A stretch of DNA of 58,523 bases, from positions 1 through 58,523 of the forward strand of contig NZ_JAKVIM010000022.1 of NCBI RefSeq assembly GCF_022601715.1, given 5' to 3'. Below, piece by piece: positions 17,968 to 28,498 of this stretch. Position 1 is the stretch's first letter. Every line of letters starts with the position of its first letter. The notes under the pieces were generated by a model. It was not told the origin of the DNA. It saw only the letters and a list, made by a program, of their open reading frames with translations, and did no database searches. Both the position numbers and the translations under genes were made by a program. This DNA is from Acinetobacter zhairuonensis. GTDB taxonomy: Bacteria; Pseudomonadota; Gammaproteobacteria; Pseudomonadales; Moraxellaceae.

Positions 17968-19767
17968 TTATTCATGCAGAATTTTATAAATGGTGCGTGC
18001 CATCACCTCACCCAGACCGGGCACCAAGGTCAGCTCATTTTCAGAAGCTTTCAACACACCCTGAATCCCGCCAAAATGGGTGAGTAAGTCACGGCGACGT
18101 TTCGGCCCTAAACCTGGGATCACTTCTAAGATAGATGAACCGCGCTTTTTGTCGCGTTTGGCACGATGTTTGGTGATGGCAAAACGGTGTGCCTCATCAC
18201 GTACCTGCTGAATCAGATGCAAGGCTTTGTGATCTTCAGGCAGCTGGATTTTGGTTCCATTGGTAAAATGTAGTGTTTCCAAGCCTGGTTTACGCCCTTC
18301 GCCTTTGGAAACACCCACCATAAAGGCATCCAGTTCTAAATCCTGCATTACCTGCATTGCCATATTTAACTGCCCTTTGCCGCCATCAATCAACAACAGA
18401 TCGGGCAACATTGCTTTTTTATAACGGCGGGTTAAAGCTTGGCGCATTGCTGCGTAATCATCGCCCTCAGTAATGTCTTGAATGGAGAACTGACGGTAAT
18501 CACGTTTCCGCGCACCGCCTGCATCGAACACTACACAGGAAGCCACGGTAGCTTCTCCCATGGTATGAGAAATATCAAAGCATTCAATCCGATCAATCGG
18601 GCGTCCGACCACTTGCTCTAACTGATGGAAACGTTCATTCAGTTCTAAATGATTGGCGAGTTTACCTTTGATCGCATGTTGCACATTCATTTGTGCCAGT
18701 TCTAACCACTCTGCACGAGTCTCGCGGACATTGTGTTTAATCTGGATTTTCTGGTCAAAATGCTGCTGCAAAGCTTGTTCCAGTTCTTTGCGATTCGGAA
18801 TCTCGACATTCACAATCAATTCATTCGGCACTTCATCCGCCACCTGAAAATAGAAGTTCGCCATAAACTCTGACAACATTTCGCCCAAATCATCGCCCAG
18901 CATGTCAGGGAAATAAGCCTTACCGCCCAGCATTTTACCGTTGCGTACATGCATGATCTGCACACAGGTGACCCCTGCTTGGTAAGCAATCGCCAAAATA
19001 TCTGCTTCACCTTTAATTTTATAAATGGCTTGTTGTGCCTGTACGTCACGTAACAGTGCCATACGATCCCGGTAAAACACCGCTTTTTCAAATTCGAGGG
19101 CCTCAGCCGCTGCTTCCATTTTCTGAATCAATTCCTGATTCAGCTCTCGGGTATCACCCTGTAAAAAGCGAATGGAATTATTCACATCTTCCTGATAATC
19201 CTCAGGACTGATCAACCCCACACAGGGTGCGGAACAGCGTTTGATTTGATACTGCAAACACGGACGCTTGCGCTGCGAAAAATAGCTATTTTCACACTGT
19301 CTGACATTAAACAGTTTTTGTAATACCAGCAAAGTATCACGAGCATTGTAGGCACTCGGATAGGGTCCAAAAAACTTGCCCACCTGATGTTTACCCTTGC
19401 CACGTCCGCTGGCAATGCGTGGATACGGTTTATCTGCCGAGATAAAGATATACACATAAGATTTATCATCGCGCAGCATAATATTGTAGGGTGGACGATG
19501 CAGCTTAATCAGGTTTTGCTCGAGCAACAGTGCTTCAGTTTCGGAACGTACCACCAAGGTTTCAATGTCATAAATCCGTGCCACCAACGCCTGTGTTTTC
19601 GGATGTTCGATGGTTTTGACAAAATAACTCGACACCCGATTTTTCAGATTCTTGGCTTTGCCGACATAGAGCAATTCACCCTCTTTGCCCAACATGCGGT
19701 ACACACCCGGCAAGGTGGTCATATTGGCTAAAATCTTTTCGATATGTTCACGGGCGTTTTCGTTCAC
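17968..19767 (-). CDS. uvrC: Excinuclease ABC subunit C
   Basis: UvrC makes both incisions in nucleotide excision repair with UvrAB. The 599 aa contain an N-terminal GIY-YIG nuclease (LPGVYRM ... [14 protein letters not shown], about 18-95), a UVR/UvrB-binding segment (about 205-240), the RNase H-like 5'-incision domain ([15 protein letters not shown] ... [10 protein letters not shown], about 385-470) and a helix-hairpin-helix C-terminus ([13 protein letters not shown] ... VPGLGEVMA). The start is GTG at 19767. Association with pgsA is widely conserved. Confidence 0.95.
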   Translation of the reverse strand: MNENAREHIEKILANMTTLPGVYRMLGKEGELLYVGKAKNLKNRVSSYFVKTIEHPKTQALVARIYDIETLVVRSETEALLLEQNLIKLHRPPYNIMLRDDKSYVYIFISADKPYPRIASGRGKGKHQVGKFFGPYPSAYNARDTLLVLQKLFNVRQCENSYFSQRKRPCLQYQIKRCSAPCVGLISPEDYQEDVNNSIRFLQGDTRELNQELIQKMEAAAEALEFEKAVFYRDRMALLRDVQAQQAIYKIKGEADILAIAYQAGVTCVQIMHVRNGKMLGGKAYFPDMLGDDLGEMLSEFMANFYFQVADEVPNELIVNVEIPNRKELEQALQQHFDQKIQIKHNVRETRAEWLELAQMNVQHAIKGKLANHLELNERFHQLEQVVGRPIDRIECFDISHTMGEATVASCVVFDAGGARKRDYRQFSIQDITEGDDYAAMRQALTRRYKKAMLPDLLLIDGGKGQLNMAMQVMQDLELDAFMVGVSKGEGRKPGLETLHFTNGTKIQLPEDHKALHLIQQVRDEAHRFAITKHRAKRDKKRGSSILEVIPGLGPKRRRDLLTHFGGIQGVLKASENELTLVPGLGEVMARTIYKILHE

Positions 19768-19886
19768 AGTGCGTTAAAACCTTGGAAAGTTATTCAATGA
19801 TGTGGATGTGCAAAGCGACTTTTTCAAGCCACCCTGATCAATCCATTGCGCGTTGCTCATTAGCATTCGGAAAATGGATTTTTAAT

Positions 19887-20276
19887 TTACAGCTCTAAAG
19901 TCAATTTCTCTGGAGGCTGCTCTTGTTTGACTTGCCCATACAAATCCATATGTTCATCGCCCCATGCTTTCAGTGCCATTAAAATCTCACGCAAACTCAT
20001 GCCTAAAGGGGTCAAACTATATTCCACCTTGGGTGGTACCTGAGGATAGACTTGCCGGTGAATAATGCCATCTTCTTCTAACTCACGCAGTTGATTGGTC
20101 AGCATGCGTTGCGTCACATTTGGAATCCGTTTACGAATTTCACTAAAACGTAAAGTATGCTCGGTCAATAAATGCCATAAAATAATACTTTTCCACTTCC
20201 CGTCCAAAATACCAATTGCGGCTTCAACCGCACAACCTGGACTGCAATTAAAGCGTGAATGCTTTGCTTTACTCAT
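19887..20276 (-). CDS. HxlR-family transcriptional regulator
   Basis: This 129-aa winged-helix protein has the HxlR signature GKWKSIILWHLL (about 26-38) followed by RFSEIRKRIPNVTQRMLTNQ and RELEEDGIIHR. The CSPGC motif at residues 11-15 gives two cysteines close to the DNA-binding domain, as in redox- or electrophile-sensing HxlR proteins such as QorR and HypR. It is divergent from an oxidoreductase gene, which it probably controls (inference). Confidence 0.88.
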   Translation of the reverse strand: MSKAKHSRFNCSPGCAVEAAIGILDGKWKSIILWHLLTEHTLRFSEIRKRIPNVTQRMLTNQLRELEEDGIIHRQVYPQVPPKVEYSLTPLGMSLREILMALKAWGDEHMDLYGQVKQEQPPEKLTLEL

Positions 20277-20379
20277 TTCAATAGTATCCTTTTTTACACT
20301 ATATGCGAAATTTAACCGTATAGACTGAATTTAAAACTACGCTAAGATTTTAATCATAAACCAATCTGAGATTAAAAAT

Positions 20380-21381
20380 ATGAAAGCTGTTGGATATTTA
20401 CAGGCAGGTGATGCCGAGCAACTACAAGATTTTGAACTCCCAATGCCAACACCGAAAGACAGAGAGGTCTTGGTGGCAGTCAAAGCGGTTTCGGTCAATC
20501 CTGTGGATTGTAAAATCCGTACCCGCGTGTCCCCTGAACAAGGACAATACAAAGTACTCGGTTGGGATGCTGCAGGCGAAGTGGTCGACGTGGGTCCAGA
20601 AGTGGAACACTTTAAAGTCGGTGATCAGGTCTGGTATGCAGGCGACTTAACCAAAGCAGGTACCAATGCTGAGTTCCATGTGGTGGATGAACGTATTATC
20701 AGCCTGAAACCGCAAAATCTATCTTTTGCCGAAGCAGCAGCCTTGCCCCTCACCAGCATTACCGCATGGGAAATGTTGTTTGATCGCTTACAAGTGCAAC
20801 AGCATGATCATCCTAATGAATCGATTCTGATTATTGGCGGTGCGGGTGGTGTCGGCTCTATGGCGATTCAATTACTGAAAGCCAAAACCCAGCTCAAGGT
20901 GATTGCCACTGCTTCTCGTCCTGAAACACAGGCTTGGGTTAAACAATTGGGTGCAGATGTCGTACTGGATCATCGCCAGTCTTTGCTTGAACAAATTCAG
21001 GCGCAAGGATTAACCGCACCTCGCTATGTCTTTTCCACCACTCATTCAGGCAGTTATCTGACTCAAATTGCAGAACTGATTGCGCCACAAGGACGGTTTG
21101 GTCTGATTGATGACCCTGAACAATTAGATATTAATGTGTTTAAACGGAAATCCATTGCGGTGCACTGGGAATTTATGTTTACCCGTTCCATGTTCCAAAC
21201 TGCGGATATGTCTGCACAAGCCCATCTGCTGCAACAGGTTGCGCAATTGATTGAAACAGGGAAAATTAAAACCACCTTGAATCAGGTCATGGGCAGTATT
21301 AATGCCGCCAATATTCGTCAGGCACACCATGCGATCGAATCTGAACGCACGCAAGGCAAACTGGTACTTGAAGGGTTTTAA
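20380..21381 (+). CDS. Zinc-type alcohol dehydrogenase-like / quinone oxidoreductase (MDR family)
   Basis: This 333-aa NAD(P)H-binding oxidoreductase of the medium-chain family has an N-terminal GroES-like domain (about 1-125) and a Rossmann domain with IIGGAGGVGSMAIQLLKA (about 148-165). It lacks the catalytic-zinc cysteine pattern, which favours the quinone oxidoreductase branch. Adjacent HxlR-family regulators commonly control such enzymes in response to quinones or aldehydes. It has its own terminator. Confidence 0.86.
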   Translation: MKAVGYLQAGDAEQLQDFELPMPTPKDREVLVAVKAVSVNPVDCKIRTRVSPEQGQYKVLGWDAAGEVVDVGPEVEHFKVGDQVWYAGDLTKAGTNAEFHVVDERIISLKPQNLSFAEAAALPLTSITAWEMLFDRLQVQQHDHPNESILIIGGAGGVGSMAIQLLKAKTQLKVIATASRPETQAWVKQLGADVVLDHRQSLLEQIQAQGLTAPRYVFSTTHSGSYLTQIAELIAPQGRFGLIDDPEQLDINVFKRKSIAVHWEFMFTRSMFQTADMSAQAHLLQQVAQLIETGKIKTTLNQVMGSINAANIRQAHHAIESERTQGKLVLEGF

Positions 21382-21387
21382 ACAACA

Positions 21388-21418
21388 AAAGCCCTCATAC
21401 TCTGAGTATGAGGGCTTT
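21388..21418. terminator. Bidirectional terminator after the oxidoreductase gene
   Basis: AAAGCCCTCATACTC (21388-21402) is followed after one base by its perfect complement GAGTATGAGGGCTTT (21404-21418). Short T-runs occur on both strands. It separates two convergent genes. Confidence 0.85.
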
Positions 21419-21449
21419 CAGCAACAGACTGAAATGAGCAGCAAATGAA

Positions 21450-21860
21450 TTATGAGGGTTGCTGTAAAGCCTGACAAAAAGCGGTTTTATCTTTTGGTGA
21501 AACCAGTACAAATTTGGCTTTGCCTTCTTTTAGATAGTCGATGCGGAGGCGATCTAAAGACAGTGCAGGTGATGAAACCGAGTTATTGCTTGGGCTCACC
21601 TTTTGAATGGCAGATAAAGGAATTTTCCATGTCAAAAACATACAGGTGATGACCAATTGATCTGCTTTTATCCGATATTGTGTGTTCCACACAGGCCACC
21701 ACAACACCGCAATGGTCAGCAAATAAGTCAATGTATGTACGGGATATTGTGCCACGGTGCCTTTGGCATACATGGTCAATAACAATTGAATCAACAAGCC
21801 TGTCATGGCAATGATAAAACCTAAAATCCACCAGTCTTTTTTTGAACGAAATTTTTGCAT
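21450..21860 (-). CDS. PH domain-containing membrane protein
   Basis: This 136-aa protein has two hydrophobic helices (about 10-30 and 40-58) followed by a small soluble domain with QYRIKADQLVI, WKIPLSAIQKVSP and LRIDYLKEGK, the pattern of a bacterial PH-like (bPH) domain. The function is unknown. Start MQKFRSKK at 21860 has GGGGGAG just upstream; MGENM at 21872 has AAGGA upstream and is equally possible. Confidence 0.75.
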   Translation of the reverse strand: MQKFRSKKDWWILGFIIAMTGLLIQLLLTMYAKGTVAQYPVHTLTYLLTIAVLWWPVWNTQYRIKADQLVITCMFLTWKIPLSAIQKVSPSNNSVSSPALSLDRLRIDYLKEGKAKFVLVSPKDKTAFCQALQQPS

Positions 21861-21933
21861 ATTCTCCCCCATTTATCCTTATCTTACACAAAAAACACTC
21901 AGCTGTAAGATCAAGCAGCTCTGAATTTCAGAC

Positions 21934-21958
21934 ATAAAAAAACGTCCCGTAGGACGTT
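21934..21958 (-). terminator. Terminator of lpxO
   Basis: AACGTCC (21941-21947) and GGACGTT (21952-21958) form a hairpin. On the minus strand it is followed by a T7 tract. Confidence 0.85.
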
Positions 21959-21973
21959 CTTGTTAAGCACACT

Positions 21974-22888
21974 TTAGAAAACATAGGGACGTACAAAGAT
22001 CAGGAAGAAAATACCCAACATCAGGAACCATTTTAAGAAATAGTACAATTGGCGATTGGTTTTCTTCAGCGCTTTGGCTTTTAAACGACCTTGATAAACC
22101 GTTCCGAAAACTTTATTTAAACCACCAGTTTTGTCCCCTGTTTCATTCGGAGAACTGGCAGCCGTCATCACATTTTTACCAAACCAGTGGTTAAATTTCT
22201 GCATCAATCGGGTCTTTAACGGACGCTCAACATCGGCAAAGAAAATAATACGGTTTTGATCGGTTTTGTTTTCGGCATAGTGAATATAGGTTTCATCAAA
22301 CACCACACTTTCACCATCGCGCCATGAATAACGTTGCCCATCAACATCAATAAAGCAGCGGTCATCATTCGGTGTAAGTAAACCCAAATGGTAACGCAAT
22401 GAACCTGCATAAGGGTCACGGTGACGGACCAAACGGCTATCAGGTGCCAATTCGGTAAACATGGCAGCTTTAATGCTTGGCAAAGTTTTTAACAATGCTG
22501 TGGTTTTCGGACACAAGTCAGCTGCCGATGGATGCGCCGAGTCATACCATTTTAGGTAAAAACGCTTCCAGCCTGTTTTGAAAAATGAGTTAAATCCAAG
22601 ATCATCATAACTACTCGATGCCTTGATGCCCCCACGTTCATACAACGCTTTGGCTTCATCTCGAATCATTTCCCAGTTTTCATCCAACACTTTCAAATCT
22701 TTAAAATATTGGGTTTCAATATACGGTTGATTTGGCACCTTAGAAAACAGGTACATTAAAAAGTTAATTGGGGCCAATAAGGTTGAATGGTCAAAAAATT
22801 GACGGTAAAAAGAATGACGCACTTTACCGCGATTTTGGATATATAACGCTGAAATCACAAAAATCGCCAAGATAATCCACTTAATCAT
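21974..22888 (-). CDS. lpxO: LpxO-like lipid A hydroxylase (Asp/Asn beta-hydroxylase family)
   Basis: This is an inner-membrane Fe(II)/2-oxoglutarate dioxygenase expected to add a 2-hydroxyl to an acyl chain of lipid A. The 304 aa have an N-terminal membrane helix (about 3-18), the Asp_Arg_Hydrox domain with the metal-binding His and Asp in HRDPYAGSLRYHLGL (about 156-170) and the second His in FDETYIHYAENKT, and a C-terminal hydrophobic helix. Family assignment is firm; the name LpxO is by resemblance to Acinetobacter LpxO proteins. It is monocistronic with its own terminator. Confidence 0.85.
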   Translation of the reverse strand: MIKWIILAIFVISALYIQNRGKVRHSFYRQFFDHSTLLAPINFLMYLFSKVPNQPYIETQYFKDLKVLDENWEMIRDEAKALYERGGIKASSSYDDLGFNSFFKTGWKRFYLKWYDSAHPSAADLCPKTTALLKTLPSIKAAMFTELAPDSRLVRHRDPYAGSLRYHLGLLTPNDDRCFIDVDGQRYSWRDGESVVFDETYIHYAENKTDQNRIIFFADVERPLKTRLMQKFNHWFGKNVMTAASSPNETGDKTGGLNKVFGTVYQGRLKAKALKKTNRQLYYFLKWFLMLGIFFLIFVRPYVF

Positions 22889-23557
22889 ACAGCACTCTTT
22901 TCATTGCTTCTGATGACCATGCCTTACAGCATGATCATGGGTCTAGACATTAATTTTGGCGAAATTCTATCAAATCTCTTGGAATTTTTCATGCCATCCA
23001 GATCAAGCTAAATCATCTCACGCCGAAATCCCTCCATTTTCATAGAATTTTTCTATACTCATTTCCGTCAGATTTTTTGTCTTTCACCTCATTGGAACTG
23101 CAATAAAATCACACCTCGCTACAGACTCAAATCTATCTGTTGTGATCCCCTCACTGGTTCATTCATCCTGTAGTACCTTCATCAGTTTAGCCCACAAAAA
23201 AACGCATGAATTAGTGGAAACTTCCAAAATCCAATTGACTTTTCTGACACAACTTGCATAGTGATGACTGGTTGTTTTTAATATTCAAAAAGTCCAAACA
23301 ATCACGCAAGTCGTATAATTTTTTTATAAAAAACAGAAGCATCTAAATTGACGCAAATGGACCGCTTTCCCTACTCAATAATCTTTCATAGAAATGAAAA
23401 TAAAATTGATGACCATTGCGTCACTGCTTGATACAACTTGTTTTGTTCTTTTTGGATATAGTTATCGTAAGATTAGCGAAGCATTCATGTGCGCAGAACA
23501 AGCGAACACGCTTCAAAACATCAACTTAGAAGTCCTCCAAAATAAAGGAGATCAGGC
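22889..23557. promoter_or_regulatory. Long upstream region of fadBA
   Basis: This 669-bp region contains no recognisable gene. It has a consensus -10 element TATAAT (23314-23319) with a weak -35, and a second promoter-like pair TTGACT (23235-23240) with CATAGT (23257-23262). A 55-codon micro-ORF at 23394-23561 runs into the fadB start. No PsrA- or FadR-type operator was recognisable by eye. Confidence 0.45.
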
Positions 23558-23561
23558 ATGA
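23394..23561 (+). CDS. Doubtful micro-ORF overlapping the fadB start (possible leader peptide)
   Basis: An ATG at 23394 opens 55 codons whose TGA overlaps the fadB ATG (ATGA). The product begins [20 protein letters not shown], a positively charged start with a hydrophobic stretch. No good ribosome site precedes it, and I recognise no homolog. It could be chance or a coupled leader peptide. Confidence 0.2.
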   Translation: MKIKLMTIASLLDTTCFVLFGYSYRKISEAFMCAEQANTLQNINLEVLQNKGDQA

Positions 23562-25711
23562 TCCACGCTGGCAATGCCATTACCGTCCAAATGCTTTCGG
23601 ACGGAATTGCAGAATTCCGCTTTGACTTACAAGGTGAGTCGGTCAACAAATTTAACCGTGCAACGATTGAAGATTTTAAAGCTGCGATTGCTGCGGTAAA
23701 AGCAAATAGCGAAGTAAAAGGCTTAGTCGTTACTTCAGCGAAGTCTACTTTCATCGTTGGCGCAGACATCACAGAATTTGGTGAAAACTTCGCACAAGGT
23801 GAAAAAGCGATTATCGACTGGGCAATGCCAGTTCATGACATCTTCAACAGCTTTGAAGATTTAGATATTCCTAAAGTTGCTGCAATCAATGGTATGGCAT
23901 TGGGCGGTGGTTTTGAAATGTGCTTGGTGTGTGACTACCGTGTCATGTCTGAACAAGCGCAAGTCGGCTTACCAGAAATCAAGCTCGGGATCTTCCCTGG
24001 TTTCGGTGGTACAGTTCGTTTAAGCCGCGTGATTGGTATCGACAACGCAGTTGAATGGATGGCAATGGCTGCACCGAAAAAACCTGCTGCTGCACTGAAA
24101 GATGGTGCAGTAGATGCGGTGGTTGCGGCTGATAAGCTTCAAGACGCGGCAATTGACTTGGTGAAACAAGCGCTTGCTGGTCGCGTAGACTGGAAAGCAA
24201 AACGTCAAGAAAAACTTGACCCAGTGAAGTTGAACCAACTTGAACAAATGATGGCGTTCAACACGGCGAAAGGTGCGGTTCTTGCAAAAGCAAACCCTGC
24301 ACAATACCCAGCGCCAAAATTGATGTTGGATTCATTACAAGCAGGTGCAAGCCTTCCACGTAATGACGCATTAAAAGCAGAAGCTGAAGGCTTTGCCAAA
24401 GCAGCTGTTACACCACAAGCGGGTGCATTGATTGGTTTATTCATCAATGACCAAGTGGTGAAGAAAACTTCGAAAAAATATGAAAAAGGTGCTCACCCAG
24501 TGAACCAAGCGGCTGTATTAGGCGCGGGTATCATGGGTGGTGGTATTGCTTACCAAGCGGCAAGCAAAGGCACACCAATCATCATGAAAGACATTGGTAA
24601 TCCACAACTTGCTTTGGGTATGAAAGAAGCCAATGGCTTACTGACCAAACAAGTTGAACGTAAGAAGATGAAGCCTGCTCAAATGGGTGAAACGCTTGCG
24701 CGCATCCGTCCAACTTTAAGCTATGACGAGTTTAAAGAAGTGGACATCGTGATTGAAGCGGTTACTGAGAACCCTAAAGTGAAGGGTATCGTACTGGCGG
24801 AAACTGAGAAAAATGTTCGTGAAAACACGATCATTGCATCAAACACCTCTACGATTTCAATCACTCGTTTGGCTGAAAGCTTACAACGTCCAGAAAACTT
24901 CGTAGGTATGCACTTCTTTAACCCAGTTCACATGATGCCATTGGTAGAAGTGATTCGTGGTGAGAAGACTTCTGATGAAGCAATTGCGACGACTGTGGTA
25001 CTTGCTCAGAAAATGGGTAAAACGCCAATCGTTGTGAACGACTGCCCAGGTTTCTTGGTAAACCGCGTATTGTTCCCTTACTTTGGTGCATTTGACCTTC
25101 TTCTGAAAGACGGTGCAGACTTCCAGCAAGTTGACAAAGTGATGGAAAAATTCGGCTGGCCTATGGGTCCTGCTTACCTTATCGACGTGGTAGGTATCGA
25201 CACAGGTGTTCACGGTGCAGAAGTGATGGCGGAAGGTTTCCCTGACCGTATGAAGCCAGATTTCAAAGGCGCGACTTTAACCATGTACGAAAACAAACGT
25301 CTTGGTCAAAAGAACGATGTTGGTTTCTATAAGTACGAACTCGACAAGAAAGGCAAGAAAGCAAAAACTGTTGATCCAGTGGCTTATGAACTTGTGGCAT
25401 CTGTTGCAACTGCTGAAAAGCACGAATTCGATGCACAAGAAATCATTGACCGCATGATGCTTGCGTTCTGTAACGAAACTGTTCGTTGCTTGGAAGACAA
25501 CATTGTTGCAACTGCTTCTGAAGCTGATATGGCGATGATTATGGGTGTAGGCTTCCCTCCATTCCGTGGTGGTCCGTGCCGTTACATCGACCAAACAGGT
25601 GTTGCTGAATACGTTGCGCTTTGTGACAAATATGCACACTTAGGTAAGGCTTATGAAGCGCCACAAATGTTGCGTGACATGGCTGCTAACAACAAAAAAT
25701 TCTACGGTTAA
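23558..25711 (+). CDS. fadB: Fatty acid oxidation complex alpha subunit FadB
   Basis: FadB is a multifunctional beta-oxidation enzyme. The N-terminal enoyl-CoA hydratase/isomerase domain (about 1-190) has the oxyanion-hole segment [18 protein letters not shown]. The 3-hydroxyacyl-CoA dehydrogenase part (about 315-715) has the NAD-binding [17 protein letters not shown] and the [14 protein letters not shown] motif. The 717 aa match family length. AAAGGAG precedes the ATG. It forms the alpha2-beta2 complex with FadA, encoded 12 bp downstream. Confidence 0.96.
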   Translation: MIHAGNAITVQMLSDGIAEFRFDLQGESVNKFNRATIEDFKAAIAAVKANSEVKGLVVTSAKSTFIVGADITEFGENFAQGEKAIIDWAMPVHDIFNSFEDLDIPKVAAINGMALGGGFEMCLVCDYRVMSEQAQVGLPEIKLGIFPGFGGTVRLSRVIGIDNAVEWMAMAAPKKPAAALKDGAVDAVVAADKLQDAAIDLVKQALAGRVDWKAKRQEKLDPVKLNQLEQMMAFNTAKGAVLAKANPAQYPAPKLMLDSLQAGASLPRNDALKAEAEGFAKAAVTPQAGALIGLFINDQVVKKTSKKYEKGAHPVNQAAVLGAGIMGGGIAYQAASKGTPIIMKDIGNPQLALGMKEANGLLTKQVERKKMKPAQMGETLARIRPTLSYDEFKEVDIVIEAVTENPKVKGIVLAETEKNVRENTIIASNTSTISITRLAESLQRPENFVGMHFFNPVHMMPLVEVIRGEKTSDEAIATTVVLAQKMGKTPIVVNDCPGFLVNRVLFPYFGAFDLLLKDGADFQQVDKVMEKFGWPMGPAYLIDVVGIDTGVHGAEVMAEGFPDRMKPDFKGATLTMYENKRLGQKNDVGFYKYELDKKGKKAKTVDPVAYELVASVATAEKHEFDAQEIIDRMMLAFCNETVRCLEDNIVATASEADMAMIMGVGFPPFRGGPCRYIDQTGVAEYVALCDKYAHLGKAYEAPQMLRDMAANNKKFYG

Positions 25712-25723
25712 GGAGCAACGTGA

Positions 25724-26896
<1,173 letters not shown>

Positions 26897-26923
26897 TGTT
26901 TAATTAAATACTAAGATAAAAAG

Positions 26924-26954
26924 AAACCCCGCTTATTGCGGGGTTTTCTTTTTA
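26924..26954 (+). terminator. Terminator of fadBA
   Basis: AAACCCCGC (26924-26932) and GCGGGGTTT (26938-26946) form a 9-bp GC-rich stem followed by TTCTTTTT. Confidence 0.93.
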
Positions 26955-26962
26955 TTTTAAAA

Positions 26963-27012
26963 ATTATTCCCAATTTGGGAATAATAAGTTAAAGTATTCC
27001 CAAATTGGGAAT
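26963..27012. promoter_or_regulatory. Twin palindromic operators of the toxin-like operon
   Basis: Site 1 is ATTATTCCCAA-T-TTGGGAATAAT (26963-26985, perfect 11-bp arms). Site 2 is ATTCCCAA-A-TTGGGAAT (26996-27012, perfect 8-bp arms). They share the core TTCCCAAwTTGGGAA, and their centres (26974 and 27004) are 30 bp apart, about three helical turns. They end 18 bp before the first gene. This is the layout of cooperative autoregulation by a toxin-antitoxin HTH protein; binding by the product of 27285-28493 is inferred. Confidence 0.75.
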
Positions 27013-27030
27013 TTTTATTTTAAGAGCTTT

Positions 27031-27285
27031 ATGAGAATACTGGGGAAAGCAAATAGAAGCCATTTATCCGAGATAGCACTCAAGTGGATTTCTATTTTTG
27101 AAAATGAAGTTTTACAGGCTTCATGGCGCAGACCAGAAGATATTTTCAAAATGTATCCTCGTATGGAGCATGTCCAAGATAAGCTTTACAGAATCTCGAT
27201 CTTAGATACGAATCTATATTTGATTCTTAAAATATGTCTTTCCAATGAAATTATTGTTATTAAAGAAGTTAAGAGTTCAGATTAA
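27031..27285 (+). CDS. HigB/RelE-fold toxin-like protein
   Basis: This 84-aa protein resembles the HigB-type mRNA interferase family (PF09907 as I recall it). It has an N-terminal helical part with HLSEIALKWI, the W-R-x-P-E-D-I-F-K-M-Y-P segment (about 32-43), and the beta strands DKLYRISI, LYLILKIC and IIVIKEV. The usual C-terminal Thr-His-x-Glu-Tyr motif is missing: the chain ends IKEVKSSD, so RNase activity is not assured. Its stop shares a base with the next start (TAATG), coupling it to the HTH-protease gene. Toxin-before-antitoxin order fits HigBA. Confidence 0.72.
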   Translation: MRILGKANRSHLSEIALKWISIFENEVLQASWRRPEDIFKMYPRMEHVQDKLYRISILDTNLYLILKICLSNEIIVIKEVKSSD

Positions 27286-28493
27286 TGTCTACTGAGATGA
27301 AGGTCATCCGTACAGAAGAGCAATACAGAGCTTACTTAGAGCAGGTTGAAGCTTTAATGGATGTAGATACATCTAAAGATCAAGCTGCCAAAGATCGCTT
27401 AGACTTACTATGTTTACTCGTTCAAGATTATGAAACCAGACACTTTCAATTAGATATCCCTGATCCGATTGATGCGATCCTTTTTCGTATGAAGGAATTA
27501 AATCTTAAACAAGCTGAATTAGCCCCCTATTTTGGTACAACTAGTCGTGTTTCAGAAGTTTTAAATGGAAAACGAAAACTCACAGTGGAAATGATAAGGG
27601 CTATTTCAATAGGTTTAAATATACCTGTTGAAACATTAATAGCTCCTTCTCAAGCAGGAAGTTCTTCTGATTCTGAAATTGATTGGAAGAAATTTCCAAT
27701 TAAAGAGATGGAAAATAGAGGATGGATTAAAATTCCGAGTAAGGAAAAAATTGCAGAAACACTCAGTGCATATTTAGCTAGCAGTGGTTTGAACTTTGCC
27801 TCAACCTCATATAAACGCACTCTTAATGGTGAAGCATATTCACCCAATACAAAGTTTGCATTACATGCTTGGCTTTCTAGAGTCGTTCAAAAAAGTAGAC
27901 ATAAAAAAGAAGAGAATTATCCATTTCAGAAGGAACTTATTACTAAAGATTTTTTAAGAGAAATTGCTCAATTAAGCTGGTTAGAAAACGGCCCTGTCTT
28001 AGCTATTAAAAAACTTAAAAAAACTGGTATCTCGGTTGTCATCGAACCACATTTAAAAGGCACAAGAGTTGATGGTGCTTGCTTAAAAGATACTGATGGA
28101 AAACCTATTATAGCTCTTTCTCTAAGATACGATAGATTAGACAACTTCTGGTTTACCCTACTACATGAATTGGCTCATGTAATGAAGCATTTAGATTATA
28201 ACGATACATTTGTCGATGATCTTGAGCATAATTCTACTGATCAGAAAGAAGCTGAAGCAAATCGACTAGCTAGAGAAGCCTTCATTCCTAGAGGTATATG
28301 GAAAACTAGTGATGCTTTCTTAAATCCAAAGCGAGAAAATATTTACGCTTTGGCAAATGAACTAAGAATTCATCCTGCAATTATTGCAGGGCGTCTAAGA
28401 AGTGAACTAAATGATTACACAATCTTTAATGATCTTTTAGGACAAAATGAAGTGAAAAAAATTTTTACTGCGGAATTAACTCATATGGAGTAA
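27285..28493 (+). CDS. HTH (HigA-like) antitoxin fused to an ImmA/IrrE-type metallopeptidase domain
   Basis: This 402-aa protein, about three times the size of a simple HigA, starts with a HigA-like N-terminus (about 1-60). An XRE/Cro helix-turn-helix follows (about 62-120: LNLKQAELAPYFGTTSRVSEVLNG), then a linker and helical region (130-225). The C-terminal zinc peptidase domain has LLHELAHVMKHL (HExxH at 294-298) and a downstream E-A-E-A-N-R-L-A-R third-ligand helix (about 322-330). The peptidase motif is intact. It may repress the operon through the twin palindromes, neutralise the upstream toxin, or trigger by cleavage. None of these roles is shown by sequence alone. Confidence 0.8.
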   Translation: MSTEMKVIRTEEQYRAYLEQVEALMDVDTSKDQAAKDRLDLLCLLVQDYETRHFQLDIPDPIDAILFRMKELNLKQAELAPYFGTTSRVSEVLNGKRKLTVEMIRAISIGLNIPVETLIAPSQAGSSSDSEIDWKKFPIKEMENRGWIKIPSKEKIAETLSAYLASSGLNFASTSYKRTLNGEAYSPNTKFALHAWLSRVVQKSRHKKEENYPFQKELITKDFLREIAQLSWLENGPVLAIKKLKKTGISVVIEPHLKGTRVDGACLKDTDGKPIIALSLRYDRLDNFWFTLLHELAHVMKHLDYNDTFVDDLEHNSTDQKEAEANRLAREAFIPRGIWKTSDAFLNPKRENIYALANELRIHPAIIAGRLRSELNDYTIFNDLLGQNEVKKIFTAELTHME

Positions 28494-28498
28494 CTTAA

